Origin: Candidatus Poribacteria bacterium
GTDB taxonomy: Bacteria; Poribacteria; WGA-4E; WGA-3G
Assembly (NCBI GenBank): GCA_009845505.1
Contig: VXZL01000368.1
Span: forward strand, 1-9,473
Direction of reading: 5' to 3'
DNA: 9,473 bases
The translations under genes and the position numbers were made by a program. Position 1 is the first letter of the stretch. Every line of letters starts with the position of its first letter. Of the stretch, positions 1 to 7,117 are shown one piece after another. The notes under the pieces were generated by a model. The model did not search any database, was not told the DNA's origin, and saw nothing but the letters and a program-made list of their open reading frames with translations.

Positions 1-2733
1 TGTACTCACTGGATTTTGCTGAAGATATAATTCGTCATTTACAGATTTACCAAGTGAGAGTTGAGACAGAGGATGATCAACATCAAGCTCTCTAGCTTTG
101 TAGTCTGCATCTTCACGGTTTTCAATAATGTACCAATTTATTTCACCAGAGTTATCAATACCTACTGCTGTTCCAGATTGAACTTGAGTAGGGTGTAACA
201 ATTCACTAATTTGCTTTTCGACTTGAAGGAATAAACCGACATATTTCAGATGGACATCTGCCTTATTGAAATATGTTCTTCGCGCCTCGTACATAATTTC
301 CAAGGCTCTTTCGGGTTTGGACCCAATCTGATGCAAGTGGACAAGGTTAAAATGGGATTGTAGAGATAGATTTTTCAGGTCAAATGATCTTTCTAGCAGA
401 CGATAAAATTCCTCAAAGTTATTTAATCTGTAGTGGACGTAGGCGAGATGCATTTGCATATCGGTATCATCTGGAAAGGCTCTTAGATACGCCTCACATA
501 CAGCTAAGGCGTTACTCAAATCTCCTATTTTTTCGTAAATTTCATATTCGATTTTGGATACGTTTTCAAGTGGACCCTCATATTTCTCGCGTAGTTTACG
601 GCAAAGTTCAAGTGCTTTCTTTATTTCACCCGCGTTATAGTAACTTTTGAGCAGCCATTGTGTCAATTCAGAGTTCTGTTCCGTGTCGGCAAGTTTTTCA
701 TAAAGTGTCGCAGCTTCTTTAAATTGTTTATGGATGTAGAGTTGGTCCGCCAATTCCACAATTTCTAGGAATTCTTCGCTATCTTGGGCATAGTTGTACG
801 CTTCTTTGAGATGTAAGAGTGCCTCATCGTGTTCTCCAGCTGCGTTGGAAATCCGCGCCGCGTCAACAAGATACAATATATTTGTTGGGCACGATTCGCA
901 CATGTTTCTGGAAATTTGCTGTGCTTCTGTAAAACAGCCCTGATCAATATAAATCCTAATGAGTAAGCGATTCGCCTCTTCTTGTAATTCCGAAGATGGG
1001 TTTGTCGTTAAAAAATCGTTGAGTCTTGTAATAGCTTCCTCAAAGCGGTTACTAGCAGATAGAATATTGGCGAGTATGATTGGAACTTCGGGGACTTCTG
1101 AAACAGATTGGATTTTTTCTATGAATTCAATAGCGTCTTCTCTTTTTCCATCCTCAAATGCTGATATGGCTCGTTTCTTTAGCAAATCAGAATTTAGTGG
1201 TTCAATTTCTAATGCTGTGTCAAGGTCCTTTATTGCCTCCTTCATTTTTCTAAGATGAAAATGTGCCATACTTCTGTTAATAATCCAATTTACTCGAAAG
1301 TCTCGTAATTCGGTTCTGGAAACGCAGTCCCATGCTTCTGTGAGAAGTTCAATTGCTTGCCTTAATTGCTTCTTTTGTGCTTCGTCAAATTGCTTGGTAA
1401 CCACAGTAAGTTGATTAGCCAATGCTTGTTCAATTAGAATAGCTGCCAGAGCAGCTTTAAAATCAGGAACGTCTCCTTGTTCTTGTGCTACTATGGTTTC
1501 TCGCCATTTTCTTGCTTCTTCAATATTCCCGCGTTGCTTAGCAATGTCACTGATGGCATAAGCAATTTGTGGGGTTTCCCGTAAATCCTTGGGAACTTTA
1601 GCAATCACTTCTTCAAGAGTTTCTTCATCTGCGGAAATTGCAATCAGAACAACACGGGCATTCACATTTGCTGGATTCCTATCTAATGCTTGCTTTGCAT
1701 AGTCCGCTGCTTTCCCAGTTTCTTCCAATAACAAATGCGCTAAAGCACAATTAGATAAGGCTTTTTCTTCTTCAGGATTATATTGAAATGCTTCAAGCAG
1801 CAATCTTGCCGTTTCCTGCTCGTTATTGAGAGCAAATTGGGCTGCCGCCATATTTGTTAAAATGTTGAATTTTTGACTCGTCGAAGCGTCTGCCCAGATA
1901 CGTTTCTTCTGAGTATTAAGTAACTTGAAAGCAGTCTCAGGTTGATGAGTCTCAAGTAAATCTTTCGCCATGTTAATTGTCGATTGACGTTCTGTCTCAA
2001 TATCATCCGGAATACTTATATCAAGATGTCTGTTGACAGTATTAGTTAGTTTAGCAACTTGATCTAATACTTTCCAGTTTATATCAAGGTTTTCCTGAGA
2101 TGTTGTCTTAATCGTGTCAGTATCATCTTTGATTGCTTCGGTGTCGTTTTTGATGGCTTGGATGTTTTCAGTTAGGCATTCTTGAACTTCCAATTGCACG
2201 TGTTCAATTTTCTTCAATAAATCCGAAAGCAGAACTTGCGCGTCTGTTTGGTTGACAGAACTCCTCTGAATGAATTCAAGAGCGATTTGATTGAAAGCTT
2301 CTTGCTTAAATGGTAGTTGACCGTAGAAATTAACAATGGTTTTTTCAAAAACAGGGCGAAGTTTTTGCTCAAGATCTTCATCCACTAATTGATGATCGGG
2401 TAGATTTATACAATCTCGGAAATGAGCAGTGATTTTTGTGAGTCTTTCATTTTCCTTCAGTGACCTTAGTTTGGCTATATCAGTGTCCTTAAGTGAAGCG
2501 ATTACGCTATCAAATTTATTAGGGTCCACACTGATTGTTTTAGGGTTACGGGTTTTGGTAAAACCAATGAGACTTGATGCATATTCCTTGACTGCCTCAT
2601 CAAGGCACTTCTTAAAGAGATCCTCGGCTGTAATTTTGCTGAAGTGTTTTAGAGCAAGGTCGATACCACCAATAACCGAAGTTGTTGTACCTACAATGCC
2701 ATAAGTTGTGAGTGCTAATTCAAGTATTGCCAT
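1..2733 (-). CDS. Large TPR protein with GreA/GreB C-terminal domain, 3' end beyond window (partial)
   Basis: I read the minus strand from the ATG at 2733 to the window edge: 911 codons with no stop, so the gene runs off the left side. The start follows AGGAAGAG with a 7-nt spacing and a strong promoter. Residues 1 to about 190 are helical and unrecognised. Residues 193-213 are three imperfect heptads (AIKNDTE, AIKDDTD, TIKTTSQ), probably a coiled-coil linker. From about 245 to 845 the chain is a long TPR-like array, with lines such as KEAIKDLDTALEIEPLNSDL and EEAITRLNDFLTTNPSS. Residues about 850-905 resemble the GreA/GreB C-terminal fold (GEINWYIIE, then DVDHPLSQLSLGKSVNDELY). From memory, TPR-GreAB-C proteins of conflict systems usually carry a PIN RNase domain next, which would lie outside this window; that is inference. 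I see no P-loop NTPase. Sampled lines are 33-45% GC, lower than the PhyH gene. An RNA- or RNA-polymerase-linked defence effector is plausible but unproven. Confidence 0.88.
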   Translation of the reverse strand, partial: MAILELALTTYGIVGTTTSVIGGIDLALKHFSKITAEDLFKKCLDEAVKEYASSLIGFTKTRNPKTISVDPNKFDSVIASLKDTDIAKLRSLKENERLTKITAHFRDCINLPDHQLVDEDLEQKLRPVFEKTIVNFYGQLPFKQEAFNQIALEFIQRSSVNQTDAQVLLSDLLKKIEHVQLEVQECLTENIQAIKNDTEAIKDDTDTIKTTSQENLDINWKVLDQVAKLTNTVNRHLDISIPDDIETERQSTINMAKDLLETHQPETAFKLLNTQKKRIWADASTSQKFNILTNMAAAQFALNNEQETARLLLEAFQYNPEEEKALSNCALAHLLLEETGKAADYAKQALDRNPANVNARVVLIAISADEETLEEVIAKVPKDLRETPQIAYAISDIAKQRGNIEEARKWRETIVAQEQGDVPDFKAALAAILIEQALANQLTVVTKQFDEAQKKQLRQAIELLTEAWDCVSRTELRDFRVNWIINRSMAHFHLRKMKEAIKDLDTALEIEPLNSDLLKKRAISAFEDGKREDAIEFIEKIQSVSEVPEVPIILANILSASNRFEEAITRLNDFLTTNPSSELQEEANRLLIRIYIDQGCFTEAQQISRNMCESCPTNILYLVDAARISNAAGEHDEALLHLKEAYNYAQDSEEFLEIVELADQLYIHKQFKEAATLYEKLADTEQNSELTQWLLKSYYNAGEIKKALELCRKLREKYEGPLENVSKIEYEIYEKIGDLSNALAVCEAYLRAFPDDTDMQMHLAYVHYRLNNFEEFYRLLERSFDLKNLSLQSHFNLVHLHQIGSKPERALEIMYEARRTYFNKADVHLKYVGLFLQVEKQISELLHPTQVQSGTAVGIDNSGEINWYIIENREDADYKARELDVDHPLSQLSLGKSVNDELYLQQNPVST

Positions 2734-2740
2734 GGGTCTT

Positions 2741-2748
2741 CTCTTCCT
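2741..2748 (-). promoter_or_regulatory. Ribosome binding site of the TPR-GreAB-C gene
   Basis: The minus strand reads AGGAAGAG, followed by a 7-nt spacer and the ATG at 2733. No other in-frame start nearby has a comparable site, which fixes this start. Confidence 0.75.
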
Positions 2749-2830
2749 GTTAAGTACTTCTGTCTGCCCTGAGATCTTGCTATATTAAGTTTTCCAGTTT
2801 GCGTATTTGTTGATACACTTATTCTTCCTT

Positions 2831-2859
2831 ATTATAGCATGTTTAAGCAGCTCAGTCAA
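2831..2859 (-). promoter_or_regulatory. Near-consensus sigma70-type promoter with extended -10, for the TPR-GreAB-C gene
   Basis: On the minus strand TTGACT (2859-2854) is followed by exactly 17 bp and TATAAT (2836-2831). A TG one base upstream of the -10 (TGCTATAAT) makes it an extended -10. Transcription should start near 2824, giving a leader of about 90 nt before the ATG at 2733. The -35 hexamer forms the 6-nt loop of a 5-bp inverted repeat, AGCTC-agtcaa-GAGCT on the plus strand (2849-2864), which could be an operator. This promoter would let the TPR gene be expressed independently of the methyltransferase upstream. Confidence 0.75.
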
Positions 2860-2954
2860 GAGCTTAAGCCAAGATCAGCAGAGCCATTCAATTGTCAGTT
2901 TCTTGAGAATTTGCGCCGAAGCATCGTGGACTGGAGCTCGCTCGAACAGCAAGA

Positions 2955-2983
2955 TGTCGGGATTAGGAAATCCCTCCTACAGA
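2955..2983 (-). repeat. Palindromic dispersed repeat, intergenic copy
   Basis: On the minus strand a TGTAGGA lead-in is followed by a hairpin with stem GGGAT/ATCCC around a 6-nt loop TTCCTA. It matches 25 of 29 positions of the copy at 5402-5430 inside the methyltransferase gene. Two of the four differences are a paired change (GGGAT/ATCCC here against GCGAT/ATCGC there) that keeps the stem. It sits between the methyltransferase stop and the TPR promoter. It may be a REP-like element or affect the transcript end. No poly-T tract follows it, so I do not call it a terminator. Confidence 0.7.
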
Positions 2984-3046
2984 AGAATTGAATGCTTCTG
3001 CCAAGATCATTTTGCTTCTGATTTTGCCTATTTTGGATCGGGAGCT

Positions 3047-3068
3047 GCAGTTAAGAGATTGCTCCTAT
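3047..3068 (-). repeat. Degenerate copy of the palindromic repeat just after the methyltransferase stop
   Basis: The minus strand reads TAGGAGCAATCTC followed by TTAACTGC. It shares the TAGGAGC-ATCTC core of the copy at 5401-5430 and forms a weaker stem, GCAAT/ACTGC, with one mismatch. It starts about 5 nt downstream of the TGA at 3075-3073, so it would lie in the 3' end of the methyltransferase transcript. Confidence 0.45.
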
Positions 3069-3072
3069 CAGT

Positions 3073-6054
3073 TCAATCACCATACCAACTCGGAAAAGCA
3101 ATCCCTTTCAACTTAAGCTTCGCCAATTCTGCATCAAGGTCACATTTGGATTTCTTCCCTCCATGGATACTCGGCTCAGCACAGAGCATCTCACGCAGCG
3201 TCTGCATGGAGGCAAGGACACCTATATCCTTGATACCAAGTACTTCCGTCAATAGGTTGGTATCTAATTCGTGTCGGACAGGATCGTGAGCGCACTCGTT
3301 GACAGGCAGCATCCGCTTATGCTTCAATCGTTCAAAGACCGATTCAGCGTTCGATAACGCTTCTTCAGAAAGTGCCCGGACATCCAGCGTTGGTGTTGTC
3401 GCTAACGTCTTGAGTGTTAGAATACCGCGTCCTGACTGTTGCTTCCCACTATGTATCCAGTGACACATCAGTCCTAATGTTGAGTTGCACCAGAGAACAA
3501 AAGCGGTCTCGTGCCGTGGGTTTTCAAATGCAACGTTGGGTATTCTGTTAACGCCAACCGAGGGGTTTTCTGTTAAGAGGACGAGGGTTGAGTTGGCATT
3601 AAAGCGCAGGTAAAGATTGTAATGAGCTCTGCTATTTTTTGTAAGGATTTTTGAAAGAATATCCTCTGTGTTCCTACGCGGAATTCCCCGAGAATCAGGG
3701 TTGACAAGCATTGACCGCTGGGTTTCACTGTTCAAACTCCACAGACAAGGGTACCCATCACTGTTGGCATCACCTTTAACCATGTCAAATGGTCCATCCC
3801 TTCCGTAGACACTTTCTGGGTGCCATCCAACCTGCCCTATATCCTCTACACGACACATAGGAACATTAACGTTAGTTGTTTGCATAGGTAGATGTAGTAT
3901 CCCTTTTTGTATCCTGTAAGCAGACTGAATCAATGCCATCGATTGTACACGGGACACTTCCCAACCTTCACCAAGCAAGAGCGGACAGTTTAGCATTTGT
4001 CCAACGATATCATCACCAATTCTGATTATGTCTCCGCCATTAGGGGGATCTTCTAACCGTCTCGTGCTGCTATTTTGGTTAATATAGTTTGCAATTTCCA
4101 CCGCTTCGAGGGCACTCTGTGGTCGTTGGTTCAGACATACGAATTTCCCCCGTCCCGTATCAGAACCCACTCCCTTCTTTGCTACCACAATGCATTCCGT
4201 CATGTTTGTATCCGCGGAGAACGCTGCGTCTTCTGATTTTGCTTCAGCGATAGTAATCACTACTACTTTCTGATATTCCGTCGCCAGCATATCTCGCACC
4301 TTTTGCATGGGAGAGGAGGTTTGAAGTGTCGCTGGCAGGGTATAGGCGATGGTCCCTTCGTGTTTTAGTTTGCGATCCGCGAGGTCAACAAAATAAGAAA
4401 CGAGACCGCTCAATCCGTGTGCTACGCGGGAGTCTTTATTTCGCAATGCAGCCTGCATCGCCTTCTTATCTTCTTCTGGCCGGTCACTGCCCTGGAAAGT
4501 TGTTTTCGGTACACCACTCCCTTGATCTGTTCCTGGCTTTGTAAACGGAGGATTCTGAATGATAATATCAAATTCGCCGTGTTTGAACACATGTTGCGTT
4601 TCTACCGCTACGCTCTCTGTCCCGCCGAGTTGTTGTGCTTGGGTATCCATTCCTTTGAAAACGGGAGTGTTGTCGAGCCAATCGAGTGCACCTATAGCGT
4701 AGGTTCCGTTATCTTGTTTCCCATAGGGAGCTGTAATAATTCTGGTTCCACGAATTTTTAGCTCTGCGTAAGTGCTGGCGAGTGCAGCTGCCGTAAGGTG
4801 CGTAGCATTGGGCATAATGTCTGCACCACCGATATTTTCCTCAAGCATTTTCTGGTGAATGTCTTTACCGTTTCCACCTTGCTGTTCATAGAGAGACAAT
4901 ATGCGTTGATAGACTCCATTAAGGAGCGCGCCCGTTCCACAAGCAAAATCTGCGACTTTCGGGAGTTTGCCTTCCGGTAGTTTCGGCAGCACGAGGGTTG
5001 ATAACAACACTGCGCTTTCTGGTAGTGTATAATTCGCTTTGACGTATTTCCTATCGGTGATAAGTTTTTGGAAGACGATGCCGGCGAGTTCGTGAATCTG
5101 TGCGATGCCGGTGTCAACGAGGTCTCTGGCTGCTTCACAGAGGAGGGTTAAGACGGGTTTGACTAACCTGTCATCAGTGGCGAGTGCCTCAACGAGATAG
5201 CGAGCATCTTCAAAAATAGGACGGTAATTGACTTTTAGGATAGTGTTCCAGTCGGCGATAACATCGGCGTAGTCAATTGTTGGCAGGAGTTGTCGAAGTG
5301 AGCGGACGGATTCCATCTCTGCTTTGCCAGCAAGCGAGCTCTGAAACACGAAGGCATCGGTGATAATCAGGGCTGCCATGCGGAGGGTCTGTAGATTGAG
5401 GTGTCGCGATTCGGAGATCGCTCCTACAGAGACGGAGTCTTTGGAAAAGACTTCTTGATGGAGGATTGTCTCAATTTTTGTGCCGATGGCACGATGATCG
5501 GCGATTGCGTCTTCAAGGAGATGGGCTGCACTGTCAATGCTGTATTCCAAATCCTGTGCTGCCTGTTCCAATTGAGAGTTGGGTATTGCGCCGACGTGTA
5601 ACGCGTTGGCAATGTCTCCTACTGTGCCAGTTGCCCATCCATTTTCTGGAAAGTGTCCGACGGTGCCTCTGAGGGTACTGATGAGTTTGTATTGTAGGTC
5701 GTCTGCCTCACGGAGTTGCGGATTGATGTCGCGTCCTGGCATCGTCTTAAAACGGTCAGGATACAGAATCGCCATGACGTTGTTGAGGGTTTTCGTGGCG
5801 GTATGGTATTCTGCTTCGAGTTCGTAGACGAGTCTGGTTTCGGCTTGTTTGATGAGGTTTTTGGCGTTGGTAGTTGTGGCGAATTTGGCTTCGATGCCGA
5901 TGGGTTCTCTACCGCGTTCAATCACGAGTGCATCGAGTTCACTGTTGCCTTTGATGAAGGCGTTGACTTCTGTTTCGAGTTCCCATCCGTGACGCATGTT
6001 TCGTAGGATGTTCACCAGTTCATTTGTAATTGTTGTTTCGCGTCGGTTGGGCAT
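3073..6054 (-). CDS. Single-chain restriction-modification enzyme of type IIG layout (nuclease + N6-adenine methyltransferase + specificity region)
   Basis: This 993-aa protein should methylate adenine in a specific DNA site and probably cleave unmodified DNA. Residues about 10-60 look like a PD-(D/E)XK nuclease: D41 in ELDALV, then E55 and K57 in GIEAKF. A mostly helical region runs to about 330. The N6-methylase core has motif I at 369-375 (DFACGTG, S-adenosylmethionine binding) and motif IV NPPF at 501-504 (target-adenine pocket). Residues about 665-910 are divergent and occupy the place of a target-recognition domain. The order nuclease, helices, methylase, specificity is that of type IIG enzymes. 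The start at 6054 has AGGA six nt upstream, between it and the PhyH stop only 11 nt away, so the two genes may be co-transcribed. Residues 209-218 are encoded by a dispersed palindromic repeat. Alternatives: a type I HsdM-like methylase with an inactive nuclease domain. No hsdR or hsdS neighbour is seen. Confidence 0.9.
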   Translation of the reverse strand: MPNRRETTITNELVNILRNMRHGWELETEVNAFIKGNSELDALVIERGREPIGIEAKFATTTNAKNLIKQAETRLVYELEAEYHTATKTLNNVMAILYPDRFKTMPGRDINPQLREADDLQYKLISTLRGTVGHFPENGWATGTVGDIANALHVGAIPNSQLEQAAQDLEYSIDSAAHLLEDAIADHRAIGTKIETILHQEVFSKDSVSVGAISESRHLNLQTLRMAALIITDAFVFQSSLAGKAEMESVRSLRQLLPTIDYADVIADWNTILKVNYRPIFEDARYLVEALATDDRLVKPVLTLLCEAARDLVDTGIAQIHELAGIVFQKLITDRKYVKANYTLPESAVLLSTLVLPKLPEGKLPKVADFACGTGALLNGVYQRILSLYEQQGGNGKDIHQKMLEENIGGADIMPNATHLTAAALASTYAELKIRGTRIITAPYGKQDNGTYAIGALDWLDNTPVFKGMDTQAQQLGGTESVAVETQHVFKHGEFDIIIQNPPFTKPGTDQGSGVPKTTFQGSDRPEEDKKAMQAALRNKDSRVAHGLSGLVSYFVDLADRKLKHEGTIAYTLPATLQTSSPMQKVRDMLATEYQKVVVITIAEAKSEDAAFSADTNMTECIVVAKKGVGSDTGRGKFVCLNQRPQSALEAVEIANYINQNSSTRRLEDPPNGGDIIRIGDDIVGQMLNCPLLLGEGWEVSRVQSMALIQSAYRIQKGILHLPMQTTNVNVPMCRVEDIGQVGWHPESVYGRDGPFDMVKGDANSDGYPCLWSLNSETQRSMLVNPDSRGIPRRNTEDILSKILTKNSRAHYNLYLRFNANSTLVLLTENPSVGVNRIPNVAFENPRHETAFVLWCNSTLGLMCHWIHSGKQQSGRGILTLKTLATTPTLDVRALSEEALSNAESVFERLKHKRMLPVNECAHDPVRHELDTNLLTEVLGIKDIGVLASMQTLREMLCAEPSIHGGKKSKCDLDAELAKLKLKGIAFPSWYGD
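5401..5430 (-). repeat. Palindromic dispersed repeat inside the methyltransferase reading frame
   Basis: These 30 bp encode residues SVGAISESRH (209-218) of the type IIG-like enzyme. On the minus strand they form a hairpin with stem GCGAT/ATCGC around loop CTCCGA. The intergenic copy at 2955-2983 matches at 25 of 29 positions. It lies in the helical linker between the nuclease and methylase domains, where an extra ten residues would be tolerated. Its length is a multiple of three and the frame is intact. Confidence 0.72.
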
Positions 6055-6065
6055 GGTGTTTCCTG

Positions 6066-6818
6066 TTACCGCGTAGGCTGATCCGGTGGCTGCGGTTGAG
6101 AATCAAACCCGTAGATACGGCGCATCGTCGGGGTCGCACGCGCAACGACCTCCGGTTTGAGATGATGCACAAAATCGAACATCGGCTTCACAAAAGAACG
6201 ACAACAGAAACATATTAACGCGATGCGTTGTTTGTCGGTTTTATTCGCACCCGCAGAATGCCAAATCGCACCGTTGAACAGGAACACAGAGCCTTTCGGA
6301 GCAGATAACCGGACTTCGTCGGGATGGTGTGTCGTACCGGGGGGCGGTTTTTTCCGCTTAAGATGAATACCTGGAACGTGGCGTGTGCCGCCGTTTTCTG
6401 GCGTGAAATCGTCAAGGAGCCAGAGACTGTTCGCGACCAACGGAAAACTGGGGAGCGGCTCGGGCATCGTTCCTACGATATGATCGACGTGGTAGCCGCC
6501 ATCAGTTGCCCCCGGGTCGATGATGTTAGAGGTGAGCGTACTGAGTGTATAATCAGGACCGAGCAGGTGTTCAAAGAACGGCATTACCTTGGGATGAGCA
6601 ACGAGTTTTTCATACATCTGTCCTTTGTTTACTAACCAACGGACGTGTTGCCCATACCCATCGGTGTGTTGGCGCGCCAACCCGTTCTGCTGCTCTTCCG
6701 CTGCCAGTCGGCGTATATCGGCTCTGTAGACTTCAATCTCCGCATCGGAAAGCACATCTGGGATGACGATGCATCCCTGCTCGTCTAACTGTTGCTTCTG
6801 TGCGTCGGTGATACCCAT
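6066..6818 (-). CDS. Phytanoyl-CoA dioxygenase (PhyH) family Fe(II)/2-oxoglutarate oxygenase
   Basis: This 250-aa protein belongs to the PhyH family, non-haem iron oxygenases that hydroxylate a substrate while converting 2-oxoglutarate to succinate and CO2. The iron triad is visible as H110 and D112 (YHVDH) and H187 (IWHSAG). R198 in DKQRIAL is the expected 2-oxoglutarate anchor. The ENGGTRHVPGIH stretch, about residues 141-152, is the usual NGG...PGSH strand. The substrate cannot be told from sequence; many bacterial members act on small metabolites, not on phytanoyl-CoA. I start at 6818 because AAGGAG lies 8 nt upstream. An ATG 15 codons further out (6863) has no such site and lies inside a repeat element. 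The type IIG-like gene begins 11 nt after the stop, so co-transcription is likely even though the functions look unrelated. Confidence 0.92.
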   Translation of the reverse strand: MGITDAQKQQLDEQGCIVIPDVLSDAEIEVYRADIRRLAAEEQQNGLARQHTDGYGQHVRWLVNKGQMYEKLVAHPKVMPFFEHLLGPDYTLSTLTSNIIDPGATDGGYHVDHIVGTMPEPLPSFPLVANSLWLLDDFTPENGGTRHVPGIHLKRKKPPPGTTHHPDEVRLSAPKGSVFLFNGAIWHSAGANKTDKQRIALICFCCRSFVKPMFDFVHHLKPEVVARATPTMRRIYGFDSQPQPPDQPTR

Positions 6819-6826
6819 TTTGTGTT

Positions 6827-6832
6827 CTCCTT
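6827..6832 (-). promoter_or_regulatory. Ribosome binding site deciding the PhyH start
   Basis: AAGGAG on the minus strand lies 8 nt upstream of the ATG at 6818. The longer reading from the ATG at 6863 would translate through this site, so the shorter 250-aa protein is preferred. Confidence 0.8.
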
Positions 6833-6835
6833 CAA

Positions 6836-6960
6836 TAGGCGAGGTTAGGAATGCACATCGCATGAATCAGAATCAACGGTATGAAGTCCGTATGGACTTC
6901 ACCGGGTATTTATGCCTTAGGGCATTCCCCGGGAGCGTGTACGCTGCAAAACCTCGCCTA
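6836..6960. repeat. 125-bp MITE-like element with terminal inverted repeats and internal hairpins
   Basis: The element is bounded by TAGGCGAGGTT (6836-6846) and its exact inverse AACCTCGCCTA (6950-6960). Between them are an 8-bp perfect stem TGAAGTCC/GGACTTCA with a 4-nt loop (6882-6901), a CCGGG/CCCGG stem (6902-6906 with 6928-6932) enclosing ATGCC/GGCAT (6912-6925), and AGCGT/ACGCT (6934-6945). It has no coding capacity that I can support. The layout is that of a small non-autonomous mobile or REP-like element. It ends 3 bp before the PhyH ribosome binding site, so it forms most of the PhyH leader and may affect its expression. Confidence 0.6.
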
Positions 6961-6966
6961 CCAGAT
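6950..6966 (-). repeat. 17-bp direct repeat, copy 1
   Basis: AACCTCGCCTACCAGAT on the plus strand is repeated exactly at 6985-7001, 35 bp away. Its first 11 bp are also the right terminal inverted repeat of the MITE-like element, so this copy may mark where one element ends. Confidence 0.75.
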
Positions 6967-6984
6967 GTTAGGTGAACGGTTCGG

Positions 6985-7001
6985 AACCTCGCCTACCAGA
7001 T
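6985..7001 (-). repeat. 17-bp direct repeat, copy 2
   Basis: This is an exact second copy of AACCTCGCCTACCAGAT. On the minus strand the GGTT at its end forms a small hairpin with the adjacent AACC (GGTT-CCG-AACC, 6978-6988). It may be the remnant end of a second copy of the element. Confidence 0.72.
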
Positions 7002-7063
7002 CCTTTTTCTCTCCAGAGGCACCCCTCCTTGCGAGATAAAGAACGTTAATGCAGAAGCCTCTT

Positions 7064-7110
7064 AAAATCCGCGTCATCCGTGTCATCTGTGATAATCCGC
7101 GATTCAGACA
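7064..7110 (-). repeat. CGGAT-type dispersed repeat immediately after the DUF362 gene
   Basis: The minus strand begins TGTCTGAATCGCGGATT and continues with 9-bp-like units ATGACACGG and ATGACGCGG, ending in GGATTTT. The 8-mer AATCCGCG occurs at both ends on the plus strand (7066-7073 and 7094-7101). I recall similar intergenic stretches scattered through genomes of several environmental phyla; that part is memory, not tested. It begins 7 nt after the DUF362 stop. Confidence 0.5.
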
Positions 7111-7117
7111 AAGGGAA

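Noticed and set aside
25..60. LGKS in the TPR protein as a possible P-loop
   Set aside because: It is not preceded by the GxxxxGK pattern and falls in the GreAB-C signature, where LGK is expected.
959..1258. Plus-strand open frames inside the TPR gene (for example 959-1258 and 2429-2704)
   Set aside because: They are antisense shadows of the 911-codon minus-strand frame, with Ser/Leu-rich content and no domain.
2807..3289. 160-codon plus-strand open frame overlapping the 3' end of the methyltransferase gene
   Set aside because: Most of its second half is antisense to the well-supported methyltransferase frame and its first half covers the promoter and repeats. No recognisable domain and no good ribosome binding site.
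6819..6863. 15-codon N-terminal extension of PhyH
   Set aside because: It starts inside the repeat element, lacks a ribosome binding site, and would be translated through the AAGGAG that serves the ATG at 6818.
6950..7001. Two exact 17-bp repeats 35 bp apart, considered as a CRISPR remnant
   Set aside because: Only two copies, repeat too short, spacer of 18 bp, and the repeat continues the terminal inverted repeat of a MITE-like element. No cas gene nearby.
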